Source: Hyalella azteca
Lineage: Eukaryota; Arthropoda; Malacostraca; Amphipoda; Hyalellidae
Direction: 5' to 3'
DNA: 64,000 bases
Assembly: GCF_000764305.2 (NCBI RefSeq)
Contig: NW_025939063.1
Location: 1-64,000, forward strand
Every line of letters starts with the position of its first letter. The stretch's first letter is position 1. The notes beneath the pieces are model-generated. The model searched no databases. It worked only from the letters and a program-made list of their open reading frames with translations, and was not told where the DNA came from. Shown here piece by piece: positions 1 through 12,500 of this stretch. A program made the translations under genes and the position numbers.

Positions 1-228
1 TTGTAAAAAAGAAAGAATTAAAACGCTATCTTTAATACTTTTTACTTTGTGATTTTTTTAAAAGAGTAAGTTCCCACGCCGCACCCTGTAATATCATCCA
101 CGCTTTATTTATTGACGAAAGTATTGCGTCTGATGGCTATTAACTTACAACACATATTGTGTCTACTAAACATTCAATACTAAAACTATTATGAATGCGG
201 GAATTAAATTTTAAAGTAATATTTGCAG

Positions 229-2147
229 ACGTGTTGCTGCGCATGGGCCAGGTGGGCATATGCGGTACAGACTTGTCGTACCTGAGCAAAGGCAAGATGG
301 GCGAGTTCGAGGTGACCGAACCCATTGTGCTGGGGCACGAGGCGGCGGGTACGGTGCTGCAGTGCGGCGCTAACGTCAAGCATCTCAAACCAGGTTTTCT
401 TTTCGTCAGTGAACCGTTTTATGTTGCAAAAATAAGCAGATAACATAACAGCGGTTTCAGCGTTTATTAGGCCGTAGGCCTGTCGCCGATTCTTAACATT
501 GCAGAAAATCCACAGCATGTTGCGGGCTTAAACTCGCAACTCACTGCTTCTTTCATGCCTCCGAAAGTATAGCGCACGACCTGGAACGCCTTCTAATATA
601 GTACCGCTAGTGGTACAAACAGCTCAGGTTGAACCACTGCTGTAGGCAAATGAGAAAATAATTTCGAACAGAGCAAAATCCATGAGAGCCCTTATACCTA
701 AAATTTGAATAGTAAAGGAGAGTCTCTGAAGCAGCTGAGGACCCTTGAAGTTAAACGAAGGATTTTAGAACCGTTATTGATCGAGCGGAGACACTTTTAG
801 CTTTGAACAGCTGCAAGTACAATTAATAGTTACGTCAGTTTTTATTGTATTAAATTATGTGATGATAAACGGTTTTTACATTTGTTTTCGACTTCTACAA
901 AGTCGTAACTTTTGATTCAGATTATTGGTTACTAAAGTTAAGAAATTTTTTACTCGTCTGTTTTAAGTCAGAAAATTTATAAAACGGTTAAGGAATTCAT
1001 ACGCTCCTTGGGTTGTTCTATTTCTTTTTTTTGCTCTATGTTTGTATCAAAATTGTTGAATTTGCTATTGTTTCATCATATTAGTTTCAGGTAAATCTGC
1101 TCAAGTTGTATTTTAACCTTGTAATTAATGCCGCCTGTGGAAAATATGTGCTAATTGCAGGCGACCGCGTGGCAGTCGAACCTAACCTGCCATGCCACCG
1201 CTGCGAGTATTGCATTACTGGNACTCAGCCATCAGGGAAGTTGACATCTTCGGTGTCTTCTGCTACGCGAACGAGTGAGTCAATCACGTAGCTATGGAAA
1301 ATTAGTGACAGAGGTGAGGTTTAAAAAGTAAGAAATCAAAATAGTAATACCACTGACCGGTTGGGAGATGGATAGACTGAACTCTTAATAGTTCTAAAAT
1401 CGACACGGGAGATTTGTTGATTTTTTGCGCATAAAACTGTTTATGTTTACTTACCGTTATAACGGACGGGAAAAGAAGTTTCGTCTGGAGGAAAAGACAG
1501 CTGGGATGCTTGCATTAAACATTGCTTAATAAACTGCAAAACAAACATTCGCTGCATAGTTTCCGTTATCCAAAAGAACGTGAGATGAACAGAATTCCAG
1601 TGGTTTCAGACGGTCATGGGTAATGCACGATGAATTACAATACAGCAATGCGTTCATGAAACTAAAAATAATATGTTAATGCCTTTTCTGCAAGACGAAT
1701 TACAACGGAGTAATGTAAGAAATTAAAATGTTTTGCAGACTCTAAATTCATCTAATATATTGATTTAACTTTCTGAAATAGGGTACAAATTTTGGTTTGC
1801 TTCGAACTGAAAGTTCGATGACCAGACTAATGACTATCAATGACCAGATGATGCTAAAGATTCCAGTGATCAATCATTAGTCTGATAAATAAATTGGCTT
1901 TTCACCGCAAGTTTTGTTAACTTTTTTTTTTATTTCAATTGCTTTGACAAAATTGTCGCTGGGAATAATGACGGTGATTATTTAGTGATTATTTTGCAGT
2001 TTCAAAGATGCTCTTGAGCTCGTGGCGTCCGGCCGCGTCAACGTGAAGGCTCTCATCACGCATCGCTTCCCGCTTGTCGAGGCCAACAAGGCGTTCGAAA
2101 CAGCACGCTCAGGCGCTGCTATGAAAGTCGTCATTGCTTGTGACTAG
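229..2147 (+). CDS. SORD: Sorbitol dehydrogenase, 3' part of a split gene, interrupted by an assembly gap
   Basis: This gene encodes a zinc-dependent medium-chain polyol dehydrogenase that oxidises sorbitol to fructose with NAD+ in the cytosol. Recognisable pieces are 229-393 (acceptor TTTGCAG, weak donor GTTTTC), 1161-1221 (acceptor ATTGCAG, then the N at 1222), 1223-1274 (donor GTGAGT) and 2000-2147 (acceptor TTTTGCAG, ending in TAG). Phases agree across the joins (phase 1 at 393/1161, phase 2 at 1274/2000). Visible hallmarks are VGICGTD with the first catalytic zinc cysteine, LGHEAAG with the His-Glu zinc ligands, the SVKHLKPGDRV-like turn (here NVKHLKPGDRVAVEP), and a cysteine cluster CHRCEYC of the structural-zinc type found in relatives with a second zinc site. 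After the N the peptide resumes at AIREVDIFGVF, which lies far downstream in known family members, so the nucleotide-binding fold (roughly 180 residues) is missing. The N-terminal exons lie upstream of the window. The family is certain; the break is most likely technical rather than a pseudogene. Confidence 0.9.
440..545 (-). repeat. 3' fragment of the dimeric tRNA-derived SINE, in a SORD intron
   Basis: Read on the - strand this matches the 3' half of the full SINE at 37751-37994: the second B-box-like region, then GTTAAGAATCGGCGACAGGC and a GCTGAAACCGCTGTTAT tail. The tRNA-like head is absent, as expected for 5' truncation. It lies in the intron between SORD exons 229-393 and 1161-1221. Confidence 0.65.
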
Positions 2148-2521
2148 GGAATTTCTTTATAAAATATAACCCGTTTTGACGTATAACACAGTGTTTTAAA
2201 TTTGCTCGTTACATACTGTATCATTTTATTCAATGATTGTGTTTCCAAAGAACATGATATACATTCTAGCCCATTGTACCTAACTGGTGTAGGTCTTTCA
2301 TATAACCCATTCGTGTCTATCATTGGATGTTCAGGAGTACCTACGACACGACAGTTTATTATTCTTTTTAACGTATATGTAAAGTAATAAATTCACTCAG
2401 AGGAATCAGTGAGTTTTTGCCCAAATAGCGATACAGTTTTTGCACACTAGTGCATCTTGACCCAGTTTGGCCCAATAAAAAGGCACATTAATGCACATCA
2501 AAGGCGCATCAAGATTTGAAA

Positions 2522-2660
2522 TTTTAACGCCTGAAACTTTCTTTTCGGCTTGATAAGGTCTGAAATTTCAGCGCTTGTAACGGCTTTTTCGGCTTGCCAA
2601 GGCCTGAAATTTCCGCCTGCAACTGCTTTTAGGCTTTCCGAGGTCTGAAATTTTAGCCTA
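2522..2660. repeat. Short tandem repeat, about 48-base unit, three copies
   Basis: Three diverged units share the pattern CGGCTTGATAAGGTCTGAAA followed by TTTCAGC and a CGCTTGTAACGG-like start. The units begin near 2528, 2573 and 2617. No coding reading is shared between them. Confidence 0.6.
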
Positions 2661-3299
2661 TTTCGAATAAATCATCTAATTAGGTTCATGGAAAACTATA
2701 TTTTTCTCTAGGAAAATCCTGGAATGAGAAGACTCGTGACTTGCAAATTTTTTTGATGACTCGAACATATTTTTCTAAACTTAGATTTGTAGAATAAATG
2801 AAAAGTTTTCAAAGGAGCAATTGGGATTTTCTGCTAAAGGCGATCTTTCAGCAATGAGCAAAAGAAAAAATGCAGCATAGCATTTTTGAGGGCATAAATT
2901 CCTGCATGACACTACCAAGCCTTGTAATTAATAAACTTCAGCCCTGATTAACTTGGATACGAAACAGCGTTGAAACCTTGGATGTATTGCGCTGAAAAAT
3001 TAATGCTCATATTCTCACAGGCCATTTGAGAAAATCTTTTCTTATTCACTTGTTGCGAGGACGTTGAATTATTCCTGTGTAAATATATATACAAGAAGAC
3101 ACCTGTTCATTTTCTGCGCACCGACCCGCATAAGAATGTTTTCTAAAGTGGAAAAAAAAATGTAAAGTCTAAAGCCATCATAGCTTCGAACAAAGAAGAA
3201 GACGAATTTCACAGAAATTTTGTGAGATGAATTTAGCAATGGAAAGAGAAAAGTTTCTATCATACGAGAATTTGACGCCCATTTCAATTAGTATATTTT

Positions 3300-4260
3300 A
3301 GTTGCCAGACACCCCTGAATTGCTAAAAATGAAAAAAAATTAAAAACACTTCTTTGTGCAGAAAGAAGCCCGAAAGTTTCTTCATGTGAAAAATAATTTC
3401 GTGATGAAATTTTTCACCGATGAACAGTTCGAATGAGAGAATTTGATCGAATTTCCTTCCAACCGAAACCTAATGAATGAGATGGATTTACAACAAAATC
3501 TCAGAAGAAAAAGGCTGTATAGTACAGATTTGATCAGTAATTTTAATTTCTGCGAGAAGGTGAAGCGAAATAATATTCGTTTTCAACCGAACAATATAAG
3601 AACTCTAGCACAGCAGCCGCATCGTATCCGTGACCGGCGAATTTTGTTCTTTGTCCTCGGTATTCTTGATACAAGTGATGCGCCAGACGGCGAGTTGTCA
3701 CAGGTGCGGCGTCCTGAACAGAATGCCATTTCTTATTGGCTGAAAATTTTTTACAGCTTTTTAAAACAAACTCAGCCAGTTGGTCGAGCATTGATTCAGA
3801 GGCTGACTCATCGCTAGGAAAATAGCAGAAAAGACAAGAATCAAAAGCCCAGAAAATGAGAACATTACTGAACAATAGGAATATGTTCAGGAGAAAAGCT
3901 TTCTACCGTTGCGAAAAATCGTTCTAGAATTTATGGTGAAAACAAAATTCGGCTCATTAGCATTAATTGTGAAAATATTCAAAAACTAATGTACGGTCTT
4001 CATCAGGTTTATTTTTTTTACTAGTAGAATTGCAATTATAATTTAATCGAACGCGCAATTGAAACGATTTGTTATTGTTCATTGTTGAATCATTTTTTTC
4101 GTTATAATATTGAATAATCATTATTAGGGGTTACAGAATGCCTGAAAGGTTTTCTAAAAATCAACGGGAAACTCCATTCCATTTGAATTTTCCCGAAATA
4201 TTTACTTCGAAACGAGACATGAATATATTGTTAGCACACTTAACCCTTTTAACATATTAT
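3300..4260 (+). repeat. Dispersed repeat, copy 1 (partner at 50215-51245)
   Basis: About 1 kb aligns by eye with 50215-51245 in direct orientation, with many substitutions and indels. The best-kept core is 3607-3820, including CGTATCCGTGACCGGCGAAT and AGGCTGACTCATCGCTAG. An open frame on the - strand through the core (about 3543-3875) contains DAAPVTTRRLAHHLYQEY, but copy 2 has frameshifts and stops in it. The core is also faintly visible reversed at 5360-5500. I do not recognise the element. Confidence 0.55.
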
Positions 4261-5536
4261 CTTGTAAATTCCTGAGTGAATATAAGTTATGATAGTTGTT
4301 AAGCTGATTATGATTTATGTGAAATACGACTCAGTTTTTGTCCAATTAGAATATTTCAGAGAAAGTCAAAATGTTATCCGTTGAAATGATGCATGGTTGC
4401 AGATTGGGCGGTTCGCCATAAATTTATTTTTTTTTGGTGTCAAATGTCGCTGCAACTGCTAGTACAGAGACGCAACGAATTCATATTTGTTTCTTACAGC
4501 AAACAAAAAGATATCTGTGAGGAAAAGATCGTGTCTCAAAGAACTGAATTAATTTTAGTATTTAAATTTTTACTCATTTTAGATAAAAGGTGAAATCCGC
4601 AAAAAATTACTAGTAAATATTTATGAAAATACTATACAAAGTAAAAAAGTCATTCCATCATTTTCTGGCACTGATTTTGATCGTTATTACTCGCATAGTC
4701 TGTCCGTTTGATGGCGTTTGATTTTCAGTATTTTTCGTTTGTTGAGTAGTTTGTTCATTCCATTGCTTCAATGCAAGAATTTTCCCTCTTGACTGTAATT
4801 TTTTTGTAGGAATTTTTCCTCTTCTGTTAATTTAATTTTATGCAATTAGGTTTGCTAGAACAACGGTCAATAGATGACTAATTGAACAACGATCAACAAG
4901 CAATGCATGTTTATAGCTCTTTATTTTAATCATTAAAAATGATCGGATTTTTAAGTACTCGTATATCCATGTCAACATGCAATACATGCAGTCAAAATTA
5001 ATCTTTTTGATCGAACACATTGATTGGCCAGGAAGCTATGCAATGGTGATCAACTAAATTCAGTTATTAAAAAGTTAAAAAAACCATTTGAAAAAATGTT
5101 GAACTAATCCGAACTATATAATTATTTCAATTAAAACATCTTTGTTTTATTTCAGAAATAGTGAATTTTGCTCTCAATTATCAATTTACGTTATTAAATC
5201 AGACAATTTTGTTCTCTCTGCACCCGCTCCTTTTTCTTGACGGTCTCATTCTTACACATGACCATCATCTTCCCCGCTCAAACTTGAGCATAATTCGTTA
5301 TTTTCTCCTCCTCCTGGGCCTTCTGACTCTTCTCCATATATCCATCCAATTCATCCAGCCCTTCACTTTCCATCAGCTGGATAAGTGCTGGACAAAATGG
5401 CTCTGTTTGTTGTACAAAGCTGTAAATATTCCCAACCAATGAGAGGCCGGACTTCCATTTTGAACTCAGCACCTGTGACAACTTGTCGTATAGCAAGTTA
5501 TTTTCACTGCACTGCTCTACCTCCTCTCCTCATAGC

Positions 5537-5596
5537 ATATAATATGGCGTGCGCGACCTGCGCAGCTCAAAAAGAGACACCGTCTCCCATTAGCAG
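5537..5596 (+). promoter_or_regulatory. Likely core promoter and 5' non-coding exon of the + strand astacin gene
   Basis: A TATA-like ATATAATAT at 5537-5545 is followed 52 bases later by a consensus splice donor, CAG|GTGAGTGAG at 5597. The first coding exon of the protease begins with an acceptor at 6527, so a non-coding first exon is required upstream or transcription must start nearby. The same arrangement (TATA-like box, about 60 bases, GTGAG donor) occurs upstream of the - strand gene at 47890-47829. The start of transcription (about 5567) is inferred from spacing only. Confidence 0.45.
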
Positions 5597-6526
5597 GTGA
5601 GTGAGCGGTCGGTGAGGCCAAAGTAGTGCATTTCATATTTGCCATTATACTGATGCTTGATATGTTATAGTAACTTTAAGAAGAATTTATAAAGCATATA
5701 AAATGATTTAATTGCCAACCATTATACGTATTCCATCGTAGTACGTAGGACATGGAAATTCAGCTCGGCATAACGAAAATGTTCCATGTAAAACTCCGTC
5801 AAAATATTTCTAAAATTTCAAACATCTTGTTAATTACTTTGTAGAAATTGCTTCCGCTTTGCTCTGACTTTAATTTAGCCATTTGTTACTCATTAGGGCT
5901 TCCATCTCTTTCCTTAGTTTTTTTGTACTTTGTCATCGATTCGGCTTACTTCAGCTTGAGTCAAGTCATATTTTGGCTGAATTTTTGCCTTTGTTTTGGC
6001 TTCAGCGTCGCGAATTTCTTTCTATGGCTTCTCTTGAGATCTCTTATATTTTTTTTTGTAAACCCAAGCTCAGCTTCGTCCTCAATAGGTTCCAGGTCGA
6101 CTTTACTATCTGGATTTACTTTGGTAGCACATTTTGCTACCATTTTGCTTCTCTCTAATTTCAAATAAATTTTGCAAGCCTTTAAAAACAAATTGTTCAT
6201 CGTTTTTCAATATTATACTAGCATTTTTTTCGTATGATCTTTTCCTGAATTTATCAATCACACTTATTTTTCTTTTAAAACTTTTTTGTTGAGTTCTTTT
6301 TGGGGAGTTCTTTTTTTATTAGTACTTTTGAAAAAACTTTCATGAAGTTATTGAAGTTTTTGCATTGATATATATGGTTTTAGCTCATGTTCCAAATTAA
6401 ACACGTTATCCAGTGAATGAACAGTAAATTTTAAAAATTATTTTAAATTTTGCTCTTTTGCTGGTTCAGTTTCTTTAAGTTAGGATGAAAAATAAAAGTT
6501 TCTTACATGTGCAAATTTTGTTACAG

Positions 6527-9500
6527 AGTTACTCGGCAGGCGTTTAAAAATGGTGCATCTATCGCTCCTGTCGCTGTGCTTCTGCTTTATTGTAGCGGCC
6601 GTCATCGCTGCTCCAATGGTACAGTTGATCTCTTCTAAATTCACTAGACAGACTACATGGAAAGAGTTGAGATTAGGAACATGGTTTAATTAATTACCGA
6701 ATACAGTTTAATAATAACCGAATTATTTAATTAATAACAGAATAGACAATAATTCGATAAAGGTGTATCACTATTCTTTTGGAAGCTTAAAATTTTGGAC
6801 GGGAATGGAAGCTAGTGCTTGACGCCCAGAAAACCTTACGCGAGAAATTAAAGTTTGAAATGAAGAAATAATTACCTCTCCAAACTTGATAAAATGTGTA
6901 TCCCTACGCAGAGGGCTCGTTGCTATTCACATCACTCGAGCACAGAAGACCTCATAATTATTTTGTCAAAAATTTAACTAAAAAGAAACGTTATTACAGA
7001 AATTCCAAATGAGAAGTCAGGAAAGATATGAGGCATTAAGTATAATTTGAGAATAGGCAGCTTTTGACAATATAAAATTGAGTGGGAGGTCCATTAATTT
7101 TTCTACTTGCAAAACTAACTGCCACCCATGGCCATATATCTAAAACATACCATATTAGTACATGCAAAACCTTGGCTGGAACCATGAGGTTCCTCTGACC
7201 AACAAACAGCTGAATAACCACACGAAATTAGCTCCGTGCACTTTCCTTGTGATTCTGCTGCTGTCATCCTATTCCGGTTGTTCTGTGACCCCTCGTGCTT
7301 ACTCCACCGAGCAAAAAGAAAATGCAGACCACAGGTTTGCAAACGTTCGCGAAAATGGCGTAGTATCTTCCAACTACTATGTCATTTACATGTAGACTGA
7401 CGATTCGGTTGAGATTGCAGTAATCTTATGACAGGTAGATCGTAGAGGCATAATCTCAGCCAATAAATGAGCATTGCAAACAATTGCCTTATTCCTATGA
7501 AAAACTTTGGGCAGTAAATGACTATGTGCATTTCTGATTTTATCCCGGAGAATGAAATGTCTGATCCCACCAGGGCGTTACTCACCGATCGGACGGGTCG
7601 GTGTTGGTCGGCGACATGCTCTACTCCGCGGACCAGTGGCAAAGTTTGCTTGCTAAAAACTTGGATTCCATAGCCAAACTTTGGCCGAAAGTGAACGGAG
7701 TTGTAAAAATTCCCTACAAGATAGCAAATCGTAAGTTGTTACGTATTCAATAAGTATATAATATTTACGGAGCCTGCTGCTATGGAAATTTTCGTTCCAT
7801 TCAAAGTAAGTAAAAAATTATACGAGATCCAATTGATATCCATCACCAATTCATGGACTTTATTTGTGAGCCATGGACTTTTGTTGTACGTCGGCTAAAA
7901 AAGAGAGGTACAAGACGACGTTTTTCTCACATTTTGCAGAATATTTTGCTGTTGAATTTGGCTCGTAGTATGGCCCTTTGAACGGAATTTTAATTTTAAT
8001 GTGTTAATTGTGTCATTAAATAAAATCTAATACCATTTAACTAATACATTCAAATAACCTAAAGCCAAACCCGTTCTCTGACCTGACAGCGAATTTAAAC
8101 GTAACTCTGCTGAAATTGGCGTTCCGATCCTGGGAGGCTAATTCGTGCTTAGAGTTCCCAGAGATGACTGCATCAGACACCGAGTATCTGAAGATCACGA
8201 TACAGAGCGGCTGTTTCTCCGACGTGGGGTACACACACGGCAAGGTCACAACAGTCAGCATTTTTGGCGATGCTTGTCACGTGAGTACAAAATATATGGG
8301 TGCGGTGCGGGCTGTATAAAGTTTTGAAGTAGATGTGTACGTTACTTGCTTAATCGATTGGTCGAGAGACAAGGTCACAGCTGTAAGCTCCTTGTAGTGC
8401 ACGTGCAGGCATTTTTTCAATAGATGCACAGATACTTCTCTAGTTTATATTTTTTGAAACATGCAATCAATAAAGAAATACCTAGAAATCTTTTAATTTT
8501 TACATGATGCGCCTTCAAAGATACGATTTTTTGCGATATGTTGTCACTTAACGTAAATGGTTTGATATTTAATTAATCATCAACAGCTCAGGGGAGTCAT
8601 CCACGAGTTGGGCCACGCGATGGGGTTACAGCACGAGCACTCCCGCAGCGACAGGTTCGTGTAGGAAAATGAACCCGTTGACGATGTATGAGTGAATGAC
8701 CTGCATGATGATGTATGAGTGTATGACCTGCATGATGATGTATGACTTATATTGAGTTGCTTGTATGGGCAACGTGAGTCAATGTTCGTATAGAAATTCT
8801 ATTGCATAAAAATCGCCTGAACGTTTCGGATTATACTCATCGACCCAAATTTAATTTTGGGTATTATTTTTGGAGTTAGTCAAGTCTGGGAATAGTTTTT
8901 TAGCTCATTATATCTTAGTTATCGTCATTATTAGAGGAATTCTCTGTATTGTAGAATCTTAGGCGTCTGGAAATTTTGATTATCTGGCCATGTGCAGAAA
9001 CAATTTTTCTCTGATTCATTGCGTCAAAGTTGAGAAAAGAGGCACAAGCTGACAATATTTGGAACTAACTTGTTATAATTGAGTTGTCATAGAATAGAAT
9101 AGAATAGAATAGAATAGAATAGAAGTGTCGGCACTGAAGAAATAGGCCCATGGCCTGTTGCCGATTCTTGTTCATAGAATATAATAGAAGTGTCGGCACT
9201 GAAGAAATAGGCCCATGGCCTGTTGCCGATTCTTGAATTTTTAGTGACTTGATTTACAAGGGATCCGGCCTTTGGAACCCGATCTTTCCATAACTGATGA
9301 TTGATTGAGATAGGTGCTTGACTTAATTATTGCCTGGTCCGTAATTTGCTAGACATTTTAAGACTGAACAAGGCTTGGCAGTCATTTTATTATTAGAACC
9401 ATCTATTAGGAATATTAGGAATCTGTTGTGAGGGATCGATTGAGATTGATCATTCTGACGCTCGTAGATGCCGGTAGAATTTCTAATAATTCAGCAAAAA

Positions 9501-12500
9501 GTACAATTTTTATATAAAGTAGTGTCAGTTGGGACTTTGTTTACGGCCGTTGACGTCAGCTCTGTTTTTGTTGGTGTACCACGCCAAGACCTTCAGTCCT
9601 GGGCGGAGAACGATACCCGCTATATGGGATAGTGCGATAGAACCGCGAGGCGTCGGATAGGGTTGGCGGCATACTATGGAGTTCTTCGCAAATTAGGCTG
9701 AACTCTACAGCACTCGCAAAAGAGATATAAATATGAAATTTGCCATGCTTTCCTAACAATTTATTTGTTAGGAAATTATTATAATATAATATAATTATAA
9801 CAATTTGCCATGCTTTCCTAAATTTGCGGACAGTAACGAAAAATACGTAAACTTTGTATTAAAAGAGAACCGATGAAGAAAATTTTATAAAACTGTGAAT
9901 ATCAATCTTCATGAATTGTGCGACTTCTACACTTTTTTCGAGATGTATTCGCGTTATACTTTTTATACTCCACTGAATGGTATACTAGGCATTTCTTGAT
10001 CTGCCTCCTTGTTGTAGATATTATATACCACAAACTAGTTATGAACGAACATGCTCATATGTGGCGCGCAAATCCCGTAGAGTAACAGGCACTGATGAAG
10101 GTGCTGTGGCAAGTATCAGGGGAGGCAAAGGTCCTAAATTAGTGAGCTGCAAAACTCGACGGCCCATGCGGTTAGGACTCTCAACGAAAAGCGAGGAAAT
10201 AGGCTTTCGGTCGGCCCGAGTCAATTAATTTTAGCCCAGCGCTGGCCTTCCTCAGCCACCTGATAGTCACCAGTTGCCCCAAATTTCATGCTGGCTCAGA
10301 TATCATGTTACGAAGACTACGAGCTCCAGAGTAGCGACTTGTCGATCTGAGGACAGAACCAGGGTTTTATATCGTGGTTGCGAATACTTCGATATCAGAC
10401 TTCGTCACACTCTGACTACCAGCCTTAAAGCTCATACTGCAGCTTGTATTCCAGTCTGTTTAACCGCTCAAATAAGTACGCCTTTAATTGCAATACTGTG
10501 CCTCGTTATCCCTTTTGGTCACTATCAGTCATGATACTAACGAACTCATTCCCAAGTCACTTGAACTATTCTGCTTATGTATTTACTTGTGCTGGACAGG
10601 TGGTCGAACGTCTGGTATGGATTACATAAGCGTCGGTTTTGACAGAAAACACAACCTTACATTAGAAGCGTTTGTATCCATATTCATGCAGAGACGTAAA
10701 CGTTCTTCCGAGTGCCAGTACAATTCAGTTCATTATATTCACTTTTCTATTTTTGTAGCTATTCGTGAATCTATGTAGTCACTAAATAATTCACTCCAAA
10801 AAGAAATTAATCATTTATACTCAACTTTATTGAATCTATGTGATTAACTTTGTACAAATGTTGTTCATTTTCAGGGACAACAGCATCATCGTGGTCAGGA
10901 GCAACGTCATACCCGGCTTGGAATATAATTTCATTAAACTCAATACCGTCAACTTTGACGTTCCTTACGACTACTATTCAGTCATGCATTATCATGACCG
11001 GGTGAGACATAAGAGTACGAGTCATAAGAGTATGTATATTTATATCTACTTTTAATCCAAAATAAACAGTCAGAAAAATGAATGGTTCATTGTGCACATA
11101 ACGATGCTCTTTCATTCCCGCAGCAGAAGCAGAAAGTGGTCGTAACACTGATGTGTTTCTTTTTTCAGTCCAAACTGTGTTAGGAAAACTCATAAGGGCC
11201 AAAAAGGGCATCACTATTTGGACAATGTTTCACACATTTTTGTAAGTGAAGTATCCGTTGCAGGTGCGAGTCCTCTAAACTTATTTGCAGTATAAGATAT
11301 GCGGGGGTTTTGTACTATTATACTGAGGGGTTTCGGTACTGGCGTTAAGTGAGGCAATTTGGTAGATTTCGGATTGATGAATCCCCGAGATGTAGGTTAG
11401 TCAGGAAATTGATGCGCTCAAATTGATGATTTATTAATTAAAGTGTTCCTTCTTCATGCACAGTACTAAGACCTGAGAACAAAGGGTGAGTATTAGAACA
11501 TGAACATGACATTTGTTAATTCAAACATTCTCAGAATAAAATAAAACACTACAGAGCTCCAAATGCTCAATTCATGTGCATAATTCCTATTCAATGCATA
11601 ATTAAAAATTCATATTACATGCATAATTCATATTCAAGCTCAAATTCAAATTCACATAATTAAGTTCAATCACAACAAAATTCAAAATCCCTCAAATTCA
11701 TCAACAATTAGTTTCATCAAAACTCGCCATCAAAATAGTAACAATGATAATCTGATAATAGTGGTGCTGACTGAATCTAGTACTGCCATGCAATGTTTCA
11801 TTCAGCTGCGATTTAATTTATCTTGGTTATAATTTACTAACTATATTCCCTCTCATAAGCAATATTCATTGCCACATTGATCTTTACTCTAGTCAAAGAC
11901 ACAGTAGGCTAATCGGATTGAACATTAGGTCTTACAAAAGTTAAATGAAAATTTCAGTCCACTCAACTCAGTCAACTGCTCTAGCCTAATAATAATTAGT
12001 AATAAATAATATGGAAACAGCATTGTATTTCACATTCACGTCGGCCTCAAGATTTATTAACATAATGAAAAATGCTCATTTTACATACTCTTATTATATA
12101 TAGTGACGGATTAAGATCAACGGTTGAGTTATAATCATACTAAATATGGTCTTCGAGGAAGTGACAATATAATTGAATACATAATAAAATTAATAAACTA
12201 ATTTGATCATCAGGGAAACGATAATATCATTTATCAGAACAGACTACCCCTAAGGGGGAGGGAGGGAACACATTTCCTATCAAGGTAATCAATAATTTTA
12301 TGAATGCCAGAATCGTCAGGAATACCAGAATATATTCCACAGAATGCTTACCTACGACAATTGGTAACACATTTAGGTATACTAAGGCTACCTATTACTC
12401 ACCCAGTAGACAATTACTTATAACAAAGCACGAGCGAAAGCAACAAACATCTCGTTGGCACTAAATCGGGTGAAGACTGAAGAGTGAGAGGGAACAGTGT

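Larger units (their letters stand above)
2148..5536. other. Intergenic region between SORD and the first astacin gene
   Basis: No gene is recognised. A poly(A)-like AATAAA at 2386-2391 sits about 240 bases after the SORD stop and may end that transcript. A three-copy tandem repeat lies at 2522-2660. From about 3300 to 4260 the sequence matches 50215-51245 in the same orientation, so it is a dispersed repeat. A short stretch at about 5360-5500 is related, in reverse orientation, to the core of that repeat. The rest is AT-rich and unremarkable. Confidence 0.6.

Noticed and set aside
3443..3817. 124-codon open frame on + and 110-codon frame on -
   Set aside because: Both cover the core of a dispersed repeat whose second copy at 50215-51245 has stops and frameshifts in both frames.
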